Below, piece after piece: positions 6,399-16,621 of a DNA stretch of 64,000 nucleotides (the first letter of the stretch is position 1; the number at the start of each line of letters is the position of its first letter). The stretch is from Rhodocyclaceae bacterium UBA1310. Lineage in GTDB: Bacteria; Pseudomonadota; Gammaproteobacteria; Burkholderiales; Rhodocyclaceae. Where the stretch lies: NCBI GenBank assembly GCA_002307175.1, contig DBTS01000049.1:43408-107407 (forward strand), read 5' to 3'. Below the pieces are notes generated by a model. That model was given only the letters and a program-made list of their open reading frames with translations, was not told the DNA's origin and ran no database searches. The position numbers were made by a program, and so were the translations under genes.

Positions 6399-7685
6399 AT
6401 GAAGAGCTGCCGCGCTGCCCTGATCGCTGCCCCGGCCTCCGGCCAGGGCAAGACCACCATCACTGCCGCCCTGGCACGCCAAGCCGTACAGCAGGGCAAG
6501 CGCGTGCGTGTGTTCAAGACCGGGCCGGATTTTCTCGACCCGATGATTCACGAGCGGGCCAGCGGCGCGCCCTGCCTGCAGCTGGATCTGTTCATGGGCG
6601 GCGAGGCGCACTGCCGGGCACTCCTCGCGGAGGCCGCCGCCACGGCAGATCTGATCCTCGTCGAAGGCGTGATGGGCATGTTTGATGGCAGGCCATCGAG
6701 CGCCGATCTCGCCGAAGCACTGGGCCTGCCGGTACTGCTGGTGATTGATGCACAGGGCATGGCGGACACCTTTGGCGTGATCGCTCATGGACTGGCGGGT
6801 TTCCGCAGTGAGCTGCAATGTGCCGGCGTGATAGCCAACCGCGTGGGCAGTGAAGGGCACGCAAAAATGCTCATGGATTCACTGCCAGGCTACCTGCCGG
6901 GGATCGGCTGGATGCCACGCGAGGCCCGTATCACCTTGCCGGAACGCCATCTGGGCCTCCTTCCAGCGGCTGAACTGACTTCGCTGGACAAGCAGCTTGA
7001 TATCGCTGCCGCGGCATTGCACACTTCATTCGAGCGTTGGCCAGAGTGGTCGCCGGAATACGCCACTGCAGCACGCGAGACTCCCGAAGCACTTCTGGCC
7101 GGCAAGCATATCGCCATTGCACGTGACGAGGCTTTCTGCTTCATCTATCCGGCCAATCTTGATGCGCTGCAAAGTCTTGGTGCCACCGTCAGCTTCTTTT
7201 CCCCACTCGCCGACGCAGGCATCCCCGAATGTGATGCCGTGTGGTTGCCCGGCGGATATCCGGAACTGCACGCAGCACGCATCGCCGCCAACCAGTCTAT
7301 GCAATTGGCGTTACTAGCCCATCACAGCACAGGCAAACCCATCCTTGCCGAATGCGGTGGCATGATGAGCCTGTTCGAAACCATCGTGACAGCCGATGGG
7401 GCGCTGCATGAGGGGTTCGGCCTGCTCACGGGGGCGGCGCTGATGCAGAGCAAACTTGCCGCGCTGGGCCTGCAGGAAGTGGATCTGCCGGAAGGCCGCC
7501 TGCGCGGCCACAGCTTCCACTACTCGCGCTGCGACACCCCGCTGGAGCCGATCGCGCGTTGCCGCAATCCGAACCGTGGCACGCTCTCTGAAGCCATCTA
7601 TCGCGTCGACCGCCTCACTGCCAGCTACATGCATTTCTATTTCCCCTCCAACCTGCAGGCGACGGCAGCGCTGTTCCAGCCATGA
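6399..7685 (+). CDS. cbiA: Cobyrinic acid a,c-diamide synthase (CbiA/CobB)
   Basis: A 428-residue CbiA/CobB-family amidotransferase that amidates the a and c side chains of the corrin using glutamine and ATP. The N-terminal dethiobiotin-synthetase-like ATPase has the P-loop '[10 protein letters not shown]' (residues 11-20) and '[10 protein letters not shown]'. The C-terminal class I-like glutaminase has nucleophile Cys319 in '[12 protein letters not shown]'. The ATG preceded by GAGGAT was chosen over one seven codons earlier that overlaps cobO. Presence of this enzyme implies that cobyrinic acid is made or salvaged. The ring-building genes are not in this window. It overlaps cbiB by four bases. 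Confidence 0.93.
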   Translation: MKSCRAALIAAPASGQGKTTITAALARQAVQQGKRVRVFKTGPDFLDPMIHERASGAPCLQLDLFMGGEAHCRALLAEAAATADLILVEGVMGMFDGRPSSADLAEALGLPVLLVIDAQGMADTFGVIAHGLAGFRSELQCAGVIANRVGSEGHAKMLMDSLPGYLPGIGWMPREARITLPERHLGLLPAAELTSLDKQLDIAAAALHTSFERWPEWSPEYATAARETPEALLAGKHIAIARDEAFCFIYPANLDALQSLGATVSFFSPLADAGIPECDAVWLPGGYPELHAARIAANQSMQLALLAHHSTGKPILAECGGMMSLFETIVTADGALHEGFGLLTGAALMQSKLAALGLQEVDLPEGRLRGHSFHYSRCDTPLEPIARCRNPNRGTLSEAIYRVDRLTASYMHFYFPSNLQATAALFQP

Positions 7686-8590
7686 GCATCACCCTGTCAC
7701 TGCTGCTTGGCGTACTGCTTGATCGTCTCTTTGGCGAGCTGCCGCGCTGGCATCCACTGGTGGGTTTCGGGCATTGCGCAAACCACCTGGAGGCATGGTG
7801 CAACCAGGGGCGCCTGCGCTTTGTACGCGGCACCCTGGCCTGGGCGTTACTGGTGCTGCCGCTGCCCGCATTGTTTTTCTGGCTGCTGCCCGCGCAGCAT
7901 CGCTGGATTGCCAATGGGATTGCACTGTATTTTGCGTTGGGTTCACGCGCCCTGGTTGAACATGGCATGCGCGTGGAAGAGGCGCTGGATACCGGTGATC
8001 TTGCTGCGGCACGACAGCGCGTGGGTTATCTGGTGAGCCGCGAAACGGCATCGATGGATGCTGCGGCAGTCTCGCGGGCGACGATCGAATCGCTACTGGA
8101 GAACGGCAACGACGCCATCTTCGGCGCGCTGTTCTGGTGCGCAGTGGCAGGCGCACCGGGCGTAATCCTGTTTCGCCTGGCCAATACCCTGGATGCGATG
8201 TGGGGCTACCGCAATGCCCGCTTCGAACTGTTCGGCAAATTCGCCGCGCGCATCGACGATGTGCTCAATTATCTGCCGGCGCGCCTTACCGCCCTGGGCT
8301 ACGCCCTGCTGGGCAGCACGCGCAATGCGCTGCACAGCTGGCGCACCCAGGCACCACACTGGAGCAGCCCAAACGCCGGCCCGGTCATGGCCAGCGGAGC
8401 CGGCAGTCTGAATCTGTGCCTGGGTGGCGCAGCCATTTATGAAGGGCAGGTGGAAACCCGCATCACGCTGGGTGGGGGCGCACCGGCTGGCCCGGGCGAT
8501 ATCCGCCGCGCCAGTGCCCTGATCAGTCGCAGCGTGCTGCTGTGGCTTGCCTGCGCCGGTATTCTGGAGGCATTGTATGCTGCTGTGTGA
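7682..8590 (+). CDS. cbiB: Adenosylcobinamide-phosphate synthase CbiB
   Basis: A 302-residue integral membrane protein of the CbiB/CobD family. Together with CobD-derived aminopropanol phosphate, it attaches the aminopropanol arm to adenosylcobyric acid. Conserved blocks are '[24 protein letters not shown]' at the N-terminus, '[26 protein letters not shown]' and '[26 protein letters not shown]'. Several hydrophobic helices are evident. The start overlaps the cbiA stop (ATGA), and the 3' end overlaps cobD by 14 bases, so translation is coupled along the operon. Confidence 0.92.
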   Translation: MSITLSLLLGVLLDRLFGELPRWHPLVGFGHCANHLEAWCNQGRLRFVRGTLAWALLVLPLPALFFWLLPAQHRWIANGIALYFALGSRALVEHGMRVEEALDTGDLAAARQRVGYLVSRETASMDAAAVSRATIESLLENGNDAIFGALFWCAVAGAPGVILFRLANTLDAMWGYRNARFELFGKFAARIDDVLNYLPARLTALGYALLGSTRNALHSWRTQAPHWSSPNAGPVMASGAGSLNLCLGGAAIYEGQVETRITLGGGAPAGPGDIRRASALISRSVLLWLACAGILEALYAAV

Positions 8591-9575
8591 GCAGCCCCGC
8601 ATTGTGCACGGTGGGCGCCTGCGGCAGGCTGCGCACGATTCCCGCATCCCCCTGCAGCACTGGCTGGACCTTTCCACCGGCCTCGCCCCTGTGGGCTGGC
8701 CGGTGCCGCAGATCCCCGCAGAGGTCTGGCGCCGCCTGCCCGAGGAAGATGATGGGCTGGGCATGGCCAGCCTGGCGTATTTCGGCAAGGTGCCGGTATT
8801 GCCCGTGGCCGGCTCACAGGCCGCCATCCAGGCCCTGCCACAACTCTTGCGACCCTGCCGCGTGGGCATCCTCTCGCCCTGCTACGCCGAGCACCTGCGT
8901 GCGTGGCAGATGGCCGGGCATGACGCATGCGAAGTGTACGGCAAGGTGGATGAGAACACGCCCGACAGCTACGACATTCTCGTGCTGAGCAATCCCAACA
9001 ACCCCACCGGCACGGTTATCGCACCTGCCATGCTGCGCGAATGGCATCATCGTCTGGCAGCCCGCGATGGTCTGCTGGTGGTGGACGAAGCCTTCATGGA
9101 TGCCACACCGCAAGCCAGCATCCTCGCTGAGGCCGAGCAGCCGGGCCTCGTCGTACTGCGCTCGCTGGGCAAGTTTTTCGGCCTTGCCGGTCTGCGCTGC
9201 GGCTTTGTTGCTGCCGAAACATCGCTGCTGCAACGCCTGGACAATCTGCTCGGTCCCTGGGCAGTCAGCCATCCGGCGCGCTGGGTGACCCAGCGTGTGC
9301 TGGCGGACCGGCCCTGGCAACAGCAACAGCGCGAATGGTTGCTGGGAGCAGCACAGCGCCTTGCCGACCTGCTCGACACCACCGGGCTGGCAAGCCCTTC
9401 GGGGTGTGCGCTGTTCCGCTGGGTACCGACCCCACAGGCCCGTACCCTTGCCGACCGCCTGGCACAGCATGGCATCCTCGTGCGCAGCTTCGCGGAAGGC
9501 CTGCGCTTTGGTCTGCCCCATCAGGAAGCTGATTGGGAAAGACTCCGTGCCAGTTTGCACGAGGTACTCGCATGA
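8577..9575 (+). CDS. cobD: L-threonine-O-3-phosphate decarboxylase (CobD/CobC type)
   Basis: A 332-residue PLP-dependent fold-type I aminotransferase relative. It makes (R)-1-amino-2-propanol phosphate for the nucleotide loop. Features seen are '[13 protein letters not shown]' at the N-terminus, '[11 protein letters not shown]', '[12 protein letters not shown]', and the PLP lysine K199 in '[14 protein letters not shown]'. It is slightly shorter than S. enterica CobD, as is usual in this lineage. The chosen ATG has GGAGG upstream. A start ten codons earlier would overlap cbiB more. It lies between cbiB and cobQ, as expected for a partner of CbiB. Confidence 0.9.
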   Translation: MLLCEQPRIVHGGRLRQAAHDSRIPLQHWLDLSTGLAPVGWPVPQIPAEVWRRLPEEDDGLGMASLAYFGKVPVLPVAGSQAAIQALPQLLRPCRVGILSPCYAEHLRAWQMAGHDACEVYGKVDENTPDSYDILVLSNPNNPTGTVIAPAMLREWHHRLAARDGLLVVDEAFMDATPQASILAEAEQPGLVVLRSLGKFFGLAGLRCGFVAAETSLLQRLDNLLGPWAVSHPARWVTQRVLADRPWQQQQREWLLGAAQRLADLLDTTGLASPSGCALFRWVPTPQARTLADRLAQHGILVRSFAEGLRFGLPHQEADWERLRASLHEVLA

Positions 9576-11035
9576 ACGCCCAGACCCTGATGGTGCAGGG
9601 CTGCACCTCGGATGCCGGCAAGAGCACGCTGGTGGCTGCGATCTGCCGCTGGCTGCTGCGCCAGGGCCGCCATGTGGCGCCCTTCAAGCCGCAGAACATG
9701 GCACTGAATTCGGCAGTCACCGCCGATGGTGGCGAGATCGGCCGCGCCCAGGCTGCGCAGGCTGCGGCCTGCCGCATTGCCCCGGTCACCGACATGAATC
9801 CGGTGCTCCTCAAGCCCAACACCGACATCGGTGCCCAGGTGATCATCCAGGGTCATGCCATTGGCAACATGAATGCGCTGGACTATCACGCCTATAAACA
9901 GACTGCCCGCGCCGCCGTGCTGGAATCCTTCAGCCGCCTGTGCAGCCAGTACGACTCTGTTATTGTGGAAGGCGCCGGATCGCCTGCCGAAATCAATCTG
10001 CGCGCCAATGACATTGCCAACATGGGCTTTGCGCAGGCGGCAGACTGCCCGGTAATCATCGTCGCCGACATTGACCGGGGCGGCGTCTTCGCTCATCTGG
10101 TTGGCACGCTGGAACTGCTCGCCCCCGAAGAGCAGGCGCGTGTGCGCGGCTTTGTAATCAACCGTTTCCGTGGCGACATTGCCCTGCTGCAAAGCGGGCT
10201 GGACTGGCTGACCGAGCGCACCGGCAAGCCGGTGCTGGGAGTACTGCCGTATCTGCATGGTCTGCATCTTGAAGCGGAAGATGCCATCGCCATTGACCGG
10301 CAGGCCGATACAGCAGCAAGCCACCTGCGGGTGATCGTGCCGGTGACACCGCGCATATCCAACCACACCGATTTCGACGCACTGCGCCTCAATCCACACG
10401 TGGATTTCAGTTTCATCGGGCCGGAAGAAACCATTCCGCCTGCCGATCTGATCATCCTGCCGGGTTCCAAGGCCGTTCGCGCGGATCTGCAATTCCTCCG
10501 CAGCCAGGGTTGGGAAGCCGCGATTGCGCGTCATCTGCGCTATGGCGGCAAACTCATCGGCATCTGTGGGGGGTTCCAGATGCTCGGCACGGAGATCCAC
10601 GATCCGCTGGGTCTTGAAGGTACGCCCGGCAGCCTGCGCGGGCTGGGCTATCTGGACATGCACACCACACTGGAAGCACAAAAGCAGTTGCACAACCGGG
10701 AAGGCCGCCTGAGCCTTGGCGCAGCACCGGTACGCGGTTACGAGATCCATGCAGGCATCAGTCATGGCGCTGATCTGGCCCGACCAGTGGTGCATTACGG
10801 AGCACACACCGATGGCGCCCGCAGCGCGGATGAGCAGGTGCTGGGCACCTATCTGCACGGCGTGTTTGACACTCCCGAGGGCAGTGATGCACTGCTCGCC
10901 TGGGCAGGTCTGCGCGAGGTCAAATCCCCTGATATTGGCGCACTGCGCGAAGCCAGCATCGAACGCCTTGCGGATACCATTGCGGAACACATGGACACGG
11001 ATCGCCTGCTCGCCATCCTGGAGCGCCGCGCATGA
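9572..11035 (+). CDS. cobQ: Cobyric acid synthase CobQ/CbiP
   Basis: A 487-residue amidotransferase that adds four amide groups (b, d, e, g) to adenosylcobyrinic acid a,c-diamide. The N-terminal P-loop '[10 protein letters not shown]' is at residues 10-19, followed by '[11 protein letters not shown]', typical of CobQ. '[21 protein letters not shown]' is diagnostic. The C-terminal glutaminase has Cys332 in '[10 protein letters not shown]' and 'GTYLHGVFD' with the catalytic His. Length is normal. The ATGA start overlaps the cobD stop. A start 13 codons upstream is inside cobD and was rejected because residues before [10 protein letters not shown] do not fit the family. Confidence 0.95.
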   Translation: MNAQTLMVQGCTSDAGKSTLVAAICRWLLRQGRHVAPFKPQNMALNSAVTADGGEIGRAQAAQAAACRIAPVTDMNPVLLKPNTDIGAQVIIQGHAIGNMNALDYHAYKQTARAAVLESFSRLCSQYDSVIVEGAGSPAEINLRANDIANMGFAQAADCPVIIVADIDRGGVFAHLVGTLELLAPEEQARVRGFVINRFRGDIALLQSGLDWLTERTGKPVLGVLPYLHGLHLEAEDAIAIDRQADTAASHLRVIVPVTPRISNHTDFDALRLNPHVDFSFIGPEETIPPADLIILPGSKAVRADLQFLRSQGWEAAIARHLRYGGKLIGICGGFQMLGTEIHDPLGLEGTPGSLRGLGYLDMHTTLEAQKQLHNREGRLSLGAAPVRGYEIHAGISHGADLARPVVHYGAHTDGARSADEQVLGTYLHGVFDTPEGSDALLAWAGLREVKSPDIGALREASIERLADTIAEHMDTDRLLAILERRA

Positions 11036-12006
11036 CGCTGCGACCGCCGCCCTTGACGCTTGCCCTGCTGCTCGCTGCCATAGGCGTGCCGGTGGCGCTG
11101 CTGCTAGGCCTCCTGGCAGGCTCTTCAGGCTGGGGCTGGCCGCAGGGGGAGATCCTCTGGCTGATCCGCATCCCGCGCGTGCTCGCAGCTTTCGGCACGG
11201 GGTCAGCGCTGGCGCTGGCTGGTGCCCTGATCCAGCTGGTGACACGCAATCCGCTAGGTGACCCACACATCCTCGGCATTACCAGCGGCGCCTCGGTGGG
11301 CGCGCTGCTGGCACTGCTCATCGCCCCGGTGGGCAGCCTCTTTATGCCCGAACTGGGGGCCACGCTCGGCGCCCTGGGCGCCATGAGCCTGGTTTTCGCA
11401 CTGGCCTGGCGCAGCATGGGGCGCGGACTGGCGCCTTCGGCCCAGCCCGGCACGGTGATCGTGCTGCTGGTAGGCGTGATGATCGGGGCGGCCTGTGGGG
11501 CAGCGGTCTCCTTCATGCTGGCCATCGCTTCCGATACGCAGTTGCACAGCCTGGTCTTCTGGCTGCTTGGGGACCTGAATGGCGCGTCCCTCTGGTGGCC
11601 GGCATGGCTGGCTACGACGCTGGCACTGCTGCTGACCTGGCCGCGAGCACATGAACTGGACTGGCTGGCGCGTGGCGACGCCTGGGCCTGGACCCTCGGC
11701 GTGCCGGTGGCACACCGGCGCCGGCTGGCAATCCTCGCGGCCTGCCTTGCCACCGGTGCCGCCGTCGCCACGGCTGGCAGCATCGGCTTCGTGGGGCTGG
11801 TGGCACCGCATATCGTGCGCCTCACGGGGCTGCGCTCGGCACGCGTGCTGCTGCCGTTCTCGGCGCTCTTTGGCGGGGTGTTCCTGGTACTTGCCGACAC
11901 CGTGGCCCGGACCCTGGTGGCTCCTGCCCAGTTACCGGTAGGCGTGGTCTCGGCGGCTGTCGGCGTGCCGCTGTTCCTCATGCTGCTATTGCGCAGAAGG
12001 GCCTGA
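11032..12006 (+). CDS. btuC: Cobalamin ABC transporter permease BtuC (FecCD family)
   Basis: A 324-residue FecCD-family permease, probably with ten membrane helices. Family signatures are '[24 protein letters not shown]', '[21 protein letters not shown]' and '[16 protein letters not shown]' near the cytoplasmic coupling helix. It forms the inner-membrane channel with BtuD and receives corrinoid from BtuF. The assignment to B12 rather than iron siderophores comes from its position between cobQ and cobU and the upstream riboswitch/btuB. It overlaps cobQ by four bases. Confidence 0.9.
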   Translation: MTLRPPPLTLALLLAAIGVPVALLLGLLAGSSGWGWPQGEILWLIRIPRVLAAFGTGSALALAGALIQLVTRNPLGDPHILGITSGASVGALLALLIAPVGSLFMPELGATLGALGAMSLVFALAWRSMGRGLAPSAQPGTVIVLLVGVMIGAACGAAVSFMLAIASDTQLHSLVFWLLGDLNGASLWWPAWLATTLALLLTWPRAHELDWLARGDAWAWTLGVPVAHRRRLAILAACLATGAAVATAGSIGFVGLVAPHIVRLTGLRSARVLLPFSALFGGVFLVLADTVARTLVAPAQLPVGVVSAAVGVPLFLMLLLRRRA

Positions 12007-12812
12007 TGATGAATCTGCCCACTGCCCTGAGCCTGCATCTGGATAAGCTCGCCCTGCGCGCCGGTGGGCGTGCCGATGGCCGCCTGCTCTGCCGCGATCT
12101 GGATCTGACAGTCCGGGCGGGTGAGCGCTGGGTGGTACTTGGCCCGAATGGCGCGGGGAAATCAACGCTGCTCGTGGCCATCGCCGGTCTGCTTGAACCG
12201 AATGCCGGCAGCATCCGCCTGGAGAACCGCCCCCTGCACGACTGGCCGGCTGAAACGCTCGCCCGCCAGCGCGCCTGGTGCCCGCAGTTCTGGCTTGATC
12301 CGTTTCCGGTGAGTGCCTGGGAGACCGTGGCCTGTGCGCTGCTCGCCACTCACCCGGAACTCGATAGTGATGCCGTGCAGGGGCTGGCGCGCAGCTGGCT
12401 GCAGCGCTTCGATGCAGCCGCACTGGCCGATACGGACGTACGCAGTCTGTCGGGCGGTGAGCGCCAGCGTGTGGCACTGGCCACGGCTTTCGCGCAGGGC
12501 GCGCCACTCCTGCTGCTGGATGAACCCACAGCCCATCTGGACTGGTCGCACCAGGCACTTCTGCAGGAACTGCTGCGGGAATGGAGCACGCAGCAGGGTG
12601 CTGCCATCATCGTGGTGCACGATCTGAACCTGGCCTGGAGTCTGTCTACCCATGCCTTGCTGCTTGACGGGCAGGGCGGGGCAAGCTGGGGCAGGCGCGA
12701 GGATATCCTGCAGGCGGAAGCGCTGAGTACCGCCTTTGGTATCCCCGTGAGTGCCCAGAATGAGGACACCGAGCGGCGCTGGTTCCGCGTCGAACTGGAG
12801 AAACGCAAATGA
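12006..12812 (+). CDS. btuD: Cobalamin ABC transporter ATP-binding protein BtuD
   Basis: A 268-residue ABC ATPase with Walker A 'GPNGAGKST' (residues 46-54), signature 'LSGGERQRVALA', Walker B 'LLLLDEPTAHLD' and switch His in 'VVHDLNLAW'. It energises import through BtuC. Two adjacent ATGs share the frame. Either the first, overlapping the btuC stop by one base, or the second could be used. The C-terminus overlaps btuF by four bases. Confidence 0.9.
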   Translation: MMNLPTALSLHLDKLALRAGGRADGRLLCRDLDLTVRAGERWVVLGPNGAGKSTLLVAIAGLLEPNAGSIRLENRPLHDWPAETLARQRAWCPQFWLDPFPVSAWETVACALLATHPELDSDAVQGLARSWLQRFDAAALADTDVRSLSGGERQRVALATAFAQGAPLLLLDEPTAHLDWSHQALLQELLREWSTQQGAAIIVVHDLNLAWSLSTHALLLDGQGGASWGRREDILQAEALSTAFGIPVSAQNEDTERRWFRVELEKRK

Positions 12813-13717
12813 AACGAATCGTGGTACTCGCTGCACTTCTGCTGTGGGCGGCCGGCACGCTTGCTGCCGTCAGCGTCAAGGATGACAACGGCAGCGTCGT
12901 GACTCTGCCTCACCCGGCACAACGGGTCATCTCGCTCGCCCCCAGTCTTACCGAGATGCTGTATGCCGCGGGAGGTGGCAATACATTGATTGGCGCTGTC
13001 GACTACAGTGACTATCCTCCCGCAGCGCTCAAGGTGCCGCGCGTTGGCAGCAACATGCGCCTGGATCTGGAGCGCATCGCGCAGCTCAAGCCGGACCTTG
13101 TGCTGGTGTGGATGCACGGCAATGCGGAACGTGAGATCGAACGCCTGCGCGTGCTGAAAATTCCGATGTTCTTTCTGGAGCCCCATCACATCGGTGACAT
13201 CCCCAGTGGACTGGAGCGCATCGGCCATCTCGTCGGCACCGATCGCGTCGCCGCACAGGCTGCCACACAGTTCCGCGCCCGTCATGCGGCACTGCAGGCC
13301 ACCTATGCGCAGCGAACCCCGGTGCGCGTGTTCTACCAGATCGCGGAACAGCCGCTGATGACCATCAATGATCAGCAGATCATTTCGGACGTGATCCGCC
13401 TGTGTGGCGGCATCAATGTCTTCGGCAAGGAGAACATGCTTGTGCCACAGCTCTCGGTGGAGAGTGTTGTGGCAGCGAACCCGGATGTCATTCTGACGGC
13501 GCGCATCGGCGACCGGGGCAATCAGGCCGACACCGCACAGCGCAAACCCGATGAACCCAGCCTGCAGCGCTGGCTGGATTTTCGCACCATGAAGGCGGTG
13601 CGCAATGGCCAGCTGTGGCTGATTCCGGGTGACCAGATCAGCCGCCACGGCCCGCGCATCGTCGATGGAGCGCAGGCCGTGTGCACCGCACTGGATGCAG
13701 CAAGGCAGATGCCATGA
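12809..13717 (+). CDS. btuF: Periplasmic cobalamin-binding protein BtuF
   Basis: A 302-residue class III periplasmic binding protein (Peripla_BP_2). A clear signal peptide ('IVVLAALLLWAAGTLAA', about residues 1-19) has no lipobox Cys, so it should be a soluble periplasmic protein. It has the 'RVISLAPSLTEMLYAAGGG' block, 'DYPPAALKVPRVG' and 'LERIAQLKPDLVL', typical of BtuF/FhuD-like proteins. It delivers corrinoid to BtuCD. The start overlaps btuD and the end overlaps cobU, both by four bases, so the transporter sits inside the biosynthetic operon. Confidence 0.9.
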   Translation: MKRIVVLAALLLWAAGTLAAVSVKDDNGSVVTLPHPAQRVISLAPSLTEMLYAAGGGNTLIGAVDYSDYPPAALKVPRVGSNMRLDLERIAQLKPDLVLVWMHGNAEREIERLRVLKIPMFFLEPHHIGDIPSGLERIGHLVGTDRVAAQAATQFRARHAALQATYAQRTPVRVFYQIAEQPLMTINDQQIISDVIRLCGGINVFGKENMLVPQLSVESVVAANPDVILTARIGDRGNQADTAQRKPDEPSLQRWLDFRTMKAVRNGQLWLIPGDQISRHGPRIVDGAQAVCTALDAARQMP

Positions 13718-14241
13718 GCCGCCATCTGGTGATCGGTGGAGCCCGCTCCGGCAAGAGCCACTTTGCCCAGGCCATGGCAGAAGCCCATGCCGGCGAAGTG
13801 CAGCTGATTGTCACCGCCGAAATCTTTGATGCGGAGATGGCCGAACGCGTGGCCCGCCATCGCGCAGAGCGCCCAGCCAACTGGCATGTCATCGAGGCTC
13901 CGCAAAACCTGCCGGAGGCGATCACGGCAGCCACCGGGGCAGAACGTTTCGTACTGGTCGATTGTCTGACGCTGTGGCTCTCGAATGTGCTGTGTACGCA
14001 GCCCGAGACGCTGGATGCCAGAACAGGAGATCTGTGCGCTGCCATCGCCGGGGCCACCGGCACGCTGGTGCTCGTTTCCAACGAAGTGGGCTGGAGCATT
14101 GTGCCGGAGAACCCGCTCGCCCGCCGTTTCCGCGATGAGCAGGGCCGCCTGAACCAGCGCGTGGCCGCGCTGGTCGAGGAAGTCACACTCGTCGCTGCTG
14201 GATTGCCTTTGAAACTGAAAGAACATAAAAATGTCGAATGA
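13714..14241 (+). CDS. cobU: Adenosylcobinamide kinase / adenosylcobinamide-phosphate guanylyltransferase CobU
   Basis: A 175-residue CobU/CobP bifunctional enzyme. It phosphorylates adenosylcobinamide and transfers GMP to it. P-loop 'GGARSGKS' is at residues 8-15. '[19 protein letters not shown]' carries the guanylylated His region. '[13 protein letters not shown]' and '[22 protein letters not shown]' are standard family blocks. The length is normal. The chosen ATG overlaps the btuF stop. An upstream start inside btuF adds non-family residues. Overlaps cobT by 11 bases. Confidence 0.94.
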   Translation: MSRHLVIGGARSGKSHFAQAMAEAHAGEVQLIVTAEIFDAEMAERVARHRAERPANWHVIEAPQNLPEAITAATGAERFVLVDCLTLWLSNVLCTQPETLDARTGDLCAAIAGATGTLVLVSNEVGWSIVPENPLARRFRDEQGRLNQRVAALVEEVTLVAAGLPLKLKEHKNVE

Positions 14242-15286
14242 TTATTCTGTAAAGCCATTGAATCGCGATCTTGCACAAGCCCTGCAGCACCGCCTGGATA
14301 CACGCACGAAGCCTCTCGGCAGCCTCGGGCGGCTCGAAGCCATCGCCCTGCAGACCGGCCTGATCCAGAATACCCTGCATCCCGAACTCAGGCAGCCGCG
14401 CATGGCGGTGTTTGCCGGCGATCATGGTGCTGCCCGCGTGGGCGTGGGCGCCTATCCACAGGAAGTCACGATCCAGATGGTGGCGAACTTTCTCAATGGT
14501 GGCGCCGCCATCAATGTGCTGGCACGGCAGGGCAATCTGGCCCTGGCCGTTGTCGATTGCGGCATGGCCAGTGACGTTGCCGGCGAAAGCCGCCCCGGTT
14601 TTGATTATCTGCAGGCCAAGGTCGGCTATGGCACGCACAATTATCTGGAGCAGGCCGCCATGAGCATTGCCCAGCGAGATGCGGCAATTGCCAATGGCAT
14701 CCGTCTGGCGAACGGATGGGCTGCCCAGGGCTGCAACGCCATCGGTTTCGGCGAGATGGGCATCGGCAACACGGCTGCCGCCAGCCTGCTGACCCACTTC
14801 ATCACCGGCGCCAATCTGGCGGAGGTGATCGGGCGCGGTGCCGGGCTTGATGATGCAGGGCTGGCGCGCAAGCGCGAGCTGCTCGCACGCGCTGCCAGCC
14901 GCGTGGCCGGGCGTAAGCTTGATGCGGCAGAAACCCTGGCCGAATTCGGCGGCTTCGAGATCGCCACCATGACAGGTGCATTCATTGGTGCGGCGCAGGC
15001 CGGAATGCTGATCGTGGTGGATGGGTTCATCGTCACGAGCGCACTGCTGGTGGCGCATGCCCTGGCACCGGCTGTTCTCGATTATTGCGTGTTTGCGCAC
15101 GGCAGTGCCGAGCCTGGCCACGTCGCCCAGTTGCGTCACCTCGGTGCCACGCCGCTGCTCGATCTGGGCATGCGTCTGGGTGAAGGCACGGGAGCTGCCA
15201 CAGCCTTCCCGCTGATCCGCGCCGGCATCGCCTGCATGAACGAAATGGCGGGCTTTGACGACGCCGGCGTGAGCACTGCGGACTGA
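14231..15286 (+). CDS. cobT: Nicotinate-nucleotide--dimethylbenzimidazole phosphoribosyltransferase CobT
   Basis: A 351-residue DBI_PRT-family enzyme that activates the lower-ligand base as alpha-ribazole phosphate. Seen are '[15 protein letters not shown]' near the N-terminus, '[20 protein letters not shown]', '[14 protein letters not shown]', and the C-terminal '[14 protein letters not shown]' with the catalytic Glu. It is full length. The start lies within the last codons of cobU, so translation is probably coupled. No bluB for making dimethylbenzimidazole is present in this window. Confidence 0.95.
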   Translation: MSNDYSVKPLNRDLAQALQHRLDTRTKPLGSLGRLEAIALQTGLIQNTLHPELRQPRMAVFAGDHGAARVGVGAYPQEVTIQMVANFLNGGAAINVLARQGNLALAVVDCGMASDVAGESRPGFDYLQAKVGYGTHNYLEQAAMSIAQRDAAIANGIRLANGWAAQGCNAIGFGEMGIGNTAAASLLTHFITGANLAEVIGRGAGLDDAGLARKRELLARAASRVAGRKLDAAETLAEFGGFEIATMTGAFIGAAQAGMLIVVDGFIVTSALLVAHALAPAVLDYCVFAHGSAEPGHVAQLRHLGATPLLDLGMRLGEGTGAATAFPLIRAGIACMNEMAGFDDAGVSTAD

Positions 15287-15304
15287 GGCAGACAAAGACA
15301 AACC

Positions 15305-16075
15305 ATGCACGAACTCAAGCGTCTGCTGATCTCCCTGGGCTACTTCACGCGCCTGCCGGTGCCGGCCTGGGTGGGCTGGTCTGCCACAGAGCTGAACCGG
15401 GCGGCACGCTATTTTCCGCTGGTCGGCCTGCTCGTGGGAGCTTTCGGTGCGGCAACGCTGTGGGCGTTTCGTGCCTGTCTGCCCCCGGGTGCCGCCGTGG
15501 CGATCTCGATGCTGGCCACGCTGCTCCTTACCGGGGCCTTCCATGAGGACGGCCTGGCCGACTCGGCTGACGGCTTCGGGGGCGGCTGGGAGAAGGCGCA
15601 GATCCTCACGATCATGAAGGATTCGCGCATCGGCGCGTATGGCGCAATCACCCTGGGCGTCGCACTGCTCCTGAAGTTTGCGCTGCTCGAAGCCATGGGG
15701 GCGGCGGCCCTGCTGGCGCTACCCGTGGTGCACGCAGCCTCGCGGGTACCACCGCTGCTGATCATGAGCTTCATGCGCTATGTGCGCGAAACCGATGATT
15801 CACGCGCCAAACCTGTCGCCAATGGCCTCGGTGCGGCGGAGTGGCTGACCGGCCTGATCCTCGGACTCGCTCCGGCACTGATGGCCTGCGCGCTGGGCTG
15901 GCTCACGCCGCTGCGCATGCTCGCCCTGCTGCTGGGCCTGACACTGGCCGGGCTGATCTGTGCGCGTTACTTCTTCCAGCGCATCGGCGGCTATACCGGG
16001 GATGCGCTGGGTGCCGCGCAGCAGGTTTGTGAGCTGACAGGCTATCTGGTGCTCTGCGCACACTTTGCGGCATGA
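15305..16075 (+). CDS. cobS: Adenosylcobinamide-GDP ribazoletransferase (cobalamin synthase) CobS
   Basis: A 256-residue polytopic membrane enzyme that joins adenosylcobinamide-GDP and alpha-ribazole(-phosphate). Family motifs are 'LGYFTRLPVPAW' near the start, the metal-binding 'AFHEDGLADSADGFGGG', 'IMKDSRIGAYGAITLGVALLLKF', and several hydrophobic segments. It lies 18 bp after cobT and 12 bp before cobC. This fits the usual cobU-cobT-cobS-cobC order of the nucleotide loop assembly pathway. Confidence 0.94.
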   Translation: MHELKRLLISLGYFTRLPVPAWVGWSATELNRAARYFPLVGLLVGAFGAATLWAFRACLPPGAAVAISMLATLLLTGAFHEDGLADSADGFGGGWEKAQILTIMKDSRIGAYGAITLGVALLLKFALLEAMGAAALLALPVVHAASRVPPLLIMSFMRYVRETDDSRAKPVANGLGAAEWLTGLILGLAPALMACALGWLTPLRMLALLLGLTLAGLICARYFFQRIGGYTGDALGAAQQVCELTGYLVLCAHFAA

Positions 16076-16087
16076 GGTTTCTCTAGC

Positions 16088-16612
16088 ATGACTACCCTCT
16101 ATCTGGTCCGCCACCCTGCAGTCGCCGTGGCACCGGGCATCTGCTATGGACGCAGTGATGTTGCACTGAAAGAGCCTGTTGACGTAATTGCCATGCAATT
16201 GCGGAAGCAATTGCCGGGGGAGTTTACGCTTCTCAGCAGCCCGGCAACCCGCTGCCTGAGTCTGGCAAACGCACTGGGCCGGCCACAGATTGAGCCTCGC
16301 CTGCAGGAAATTGATTTCGGCAGCTGGGAGATGCGCGACTATGCCTCGATTGAGCGCAGTCTCATCGATCAGTGGGCGGCAGATCCCCTGCATTTTCGCG
16401 CGCATGGCGGAGAGAGCGTCGCGCAAATGGCTGCACGTGCCATCGCAGCGCTGCATGAAGCGCTGACCCAAGCCCCCGAAAACCTCGTGATCGTAGCCCA
16501 CGGAGGCCCCTTGCGGGCACTCGCGGGCCACTGGCGCGGCCTCGCGGATGCTGCTTGGGTACAACTGCAGTTCGACTACGCCAGCCTCACCCGCCTCACC
16601 GAAGCAGATTGA
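16088..16612 (+). CDS. cobC: Alpha-ribazole phosphatase-type histidine phosphatase CobC
   Basis: A 174-residue histidine phosphatase (branch 1). The catalytic motif reads 'LVRHPAVAVAPGICYGRSD', with Arg8-His9 and the CobC-type extension. The second His is in 'VIVAHGGPLRALAGHW'. The Glu donor is in 'EIDFGSWEMRDY'. It should remove the phosphate from alpha-ribazole-5'-phosphate or adenosylcobalamin-phosphate, the last step. It is the final gene of the cobalamin unit and is convergent with the hemerythrin gene 10 bp away. Confidence 0.88.
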   Translation: MTTLYLVRHPAVAVAPGICYGRSDVALKEPVDVIAMQLRKQLPGEFTLLSSPATRCLSLANALGRPQIEPRLQEIDFGSWEMRDYASIERSLIDQWAADPLHFRAHGGESVAQMAARAIAALHEALTQAPENLVIVAHGGPLRALAGHWRGLADAAWVQLQFDYASLTRLTEAD

Positions 16613-16621
16613 ACACCAGGC

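Noticed and set aside
14183..15544. Long minus-strand frame opposite cobT and cobS
   Set aside because: Antisense to two conserved cobalamin genes. No domain and no ribosome binding site.
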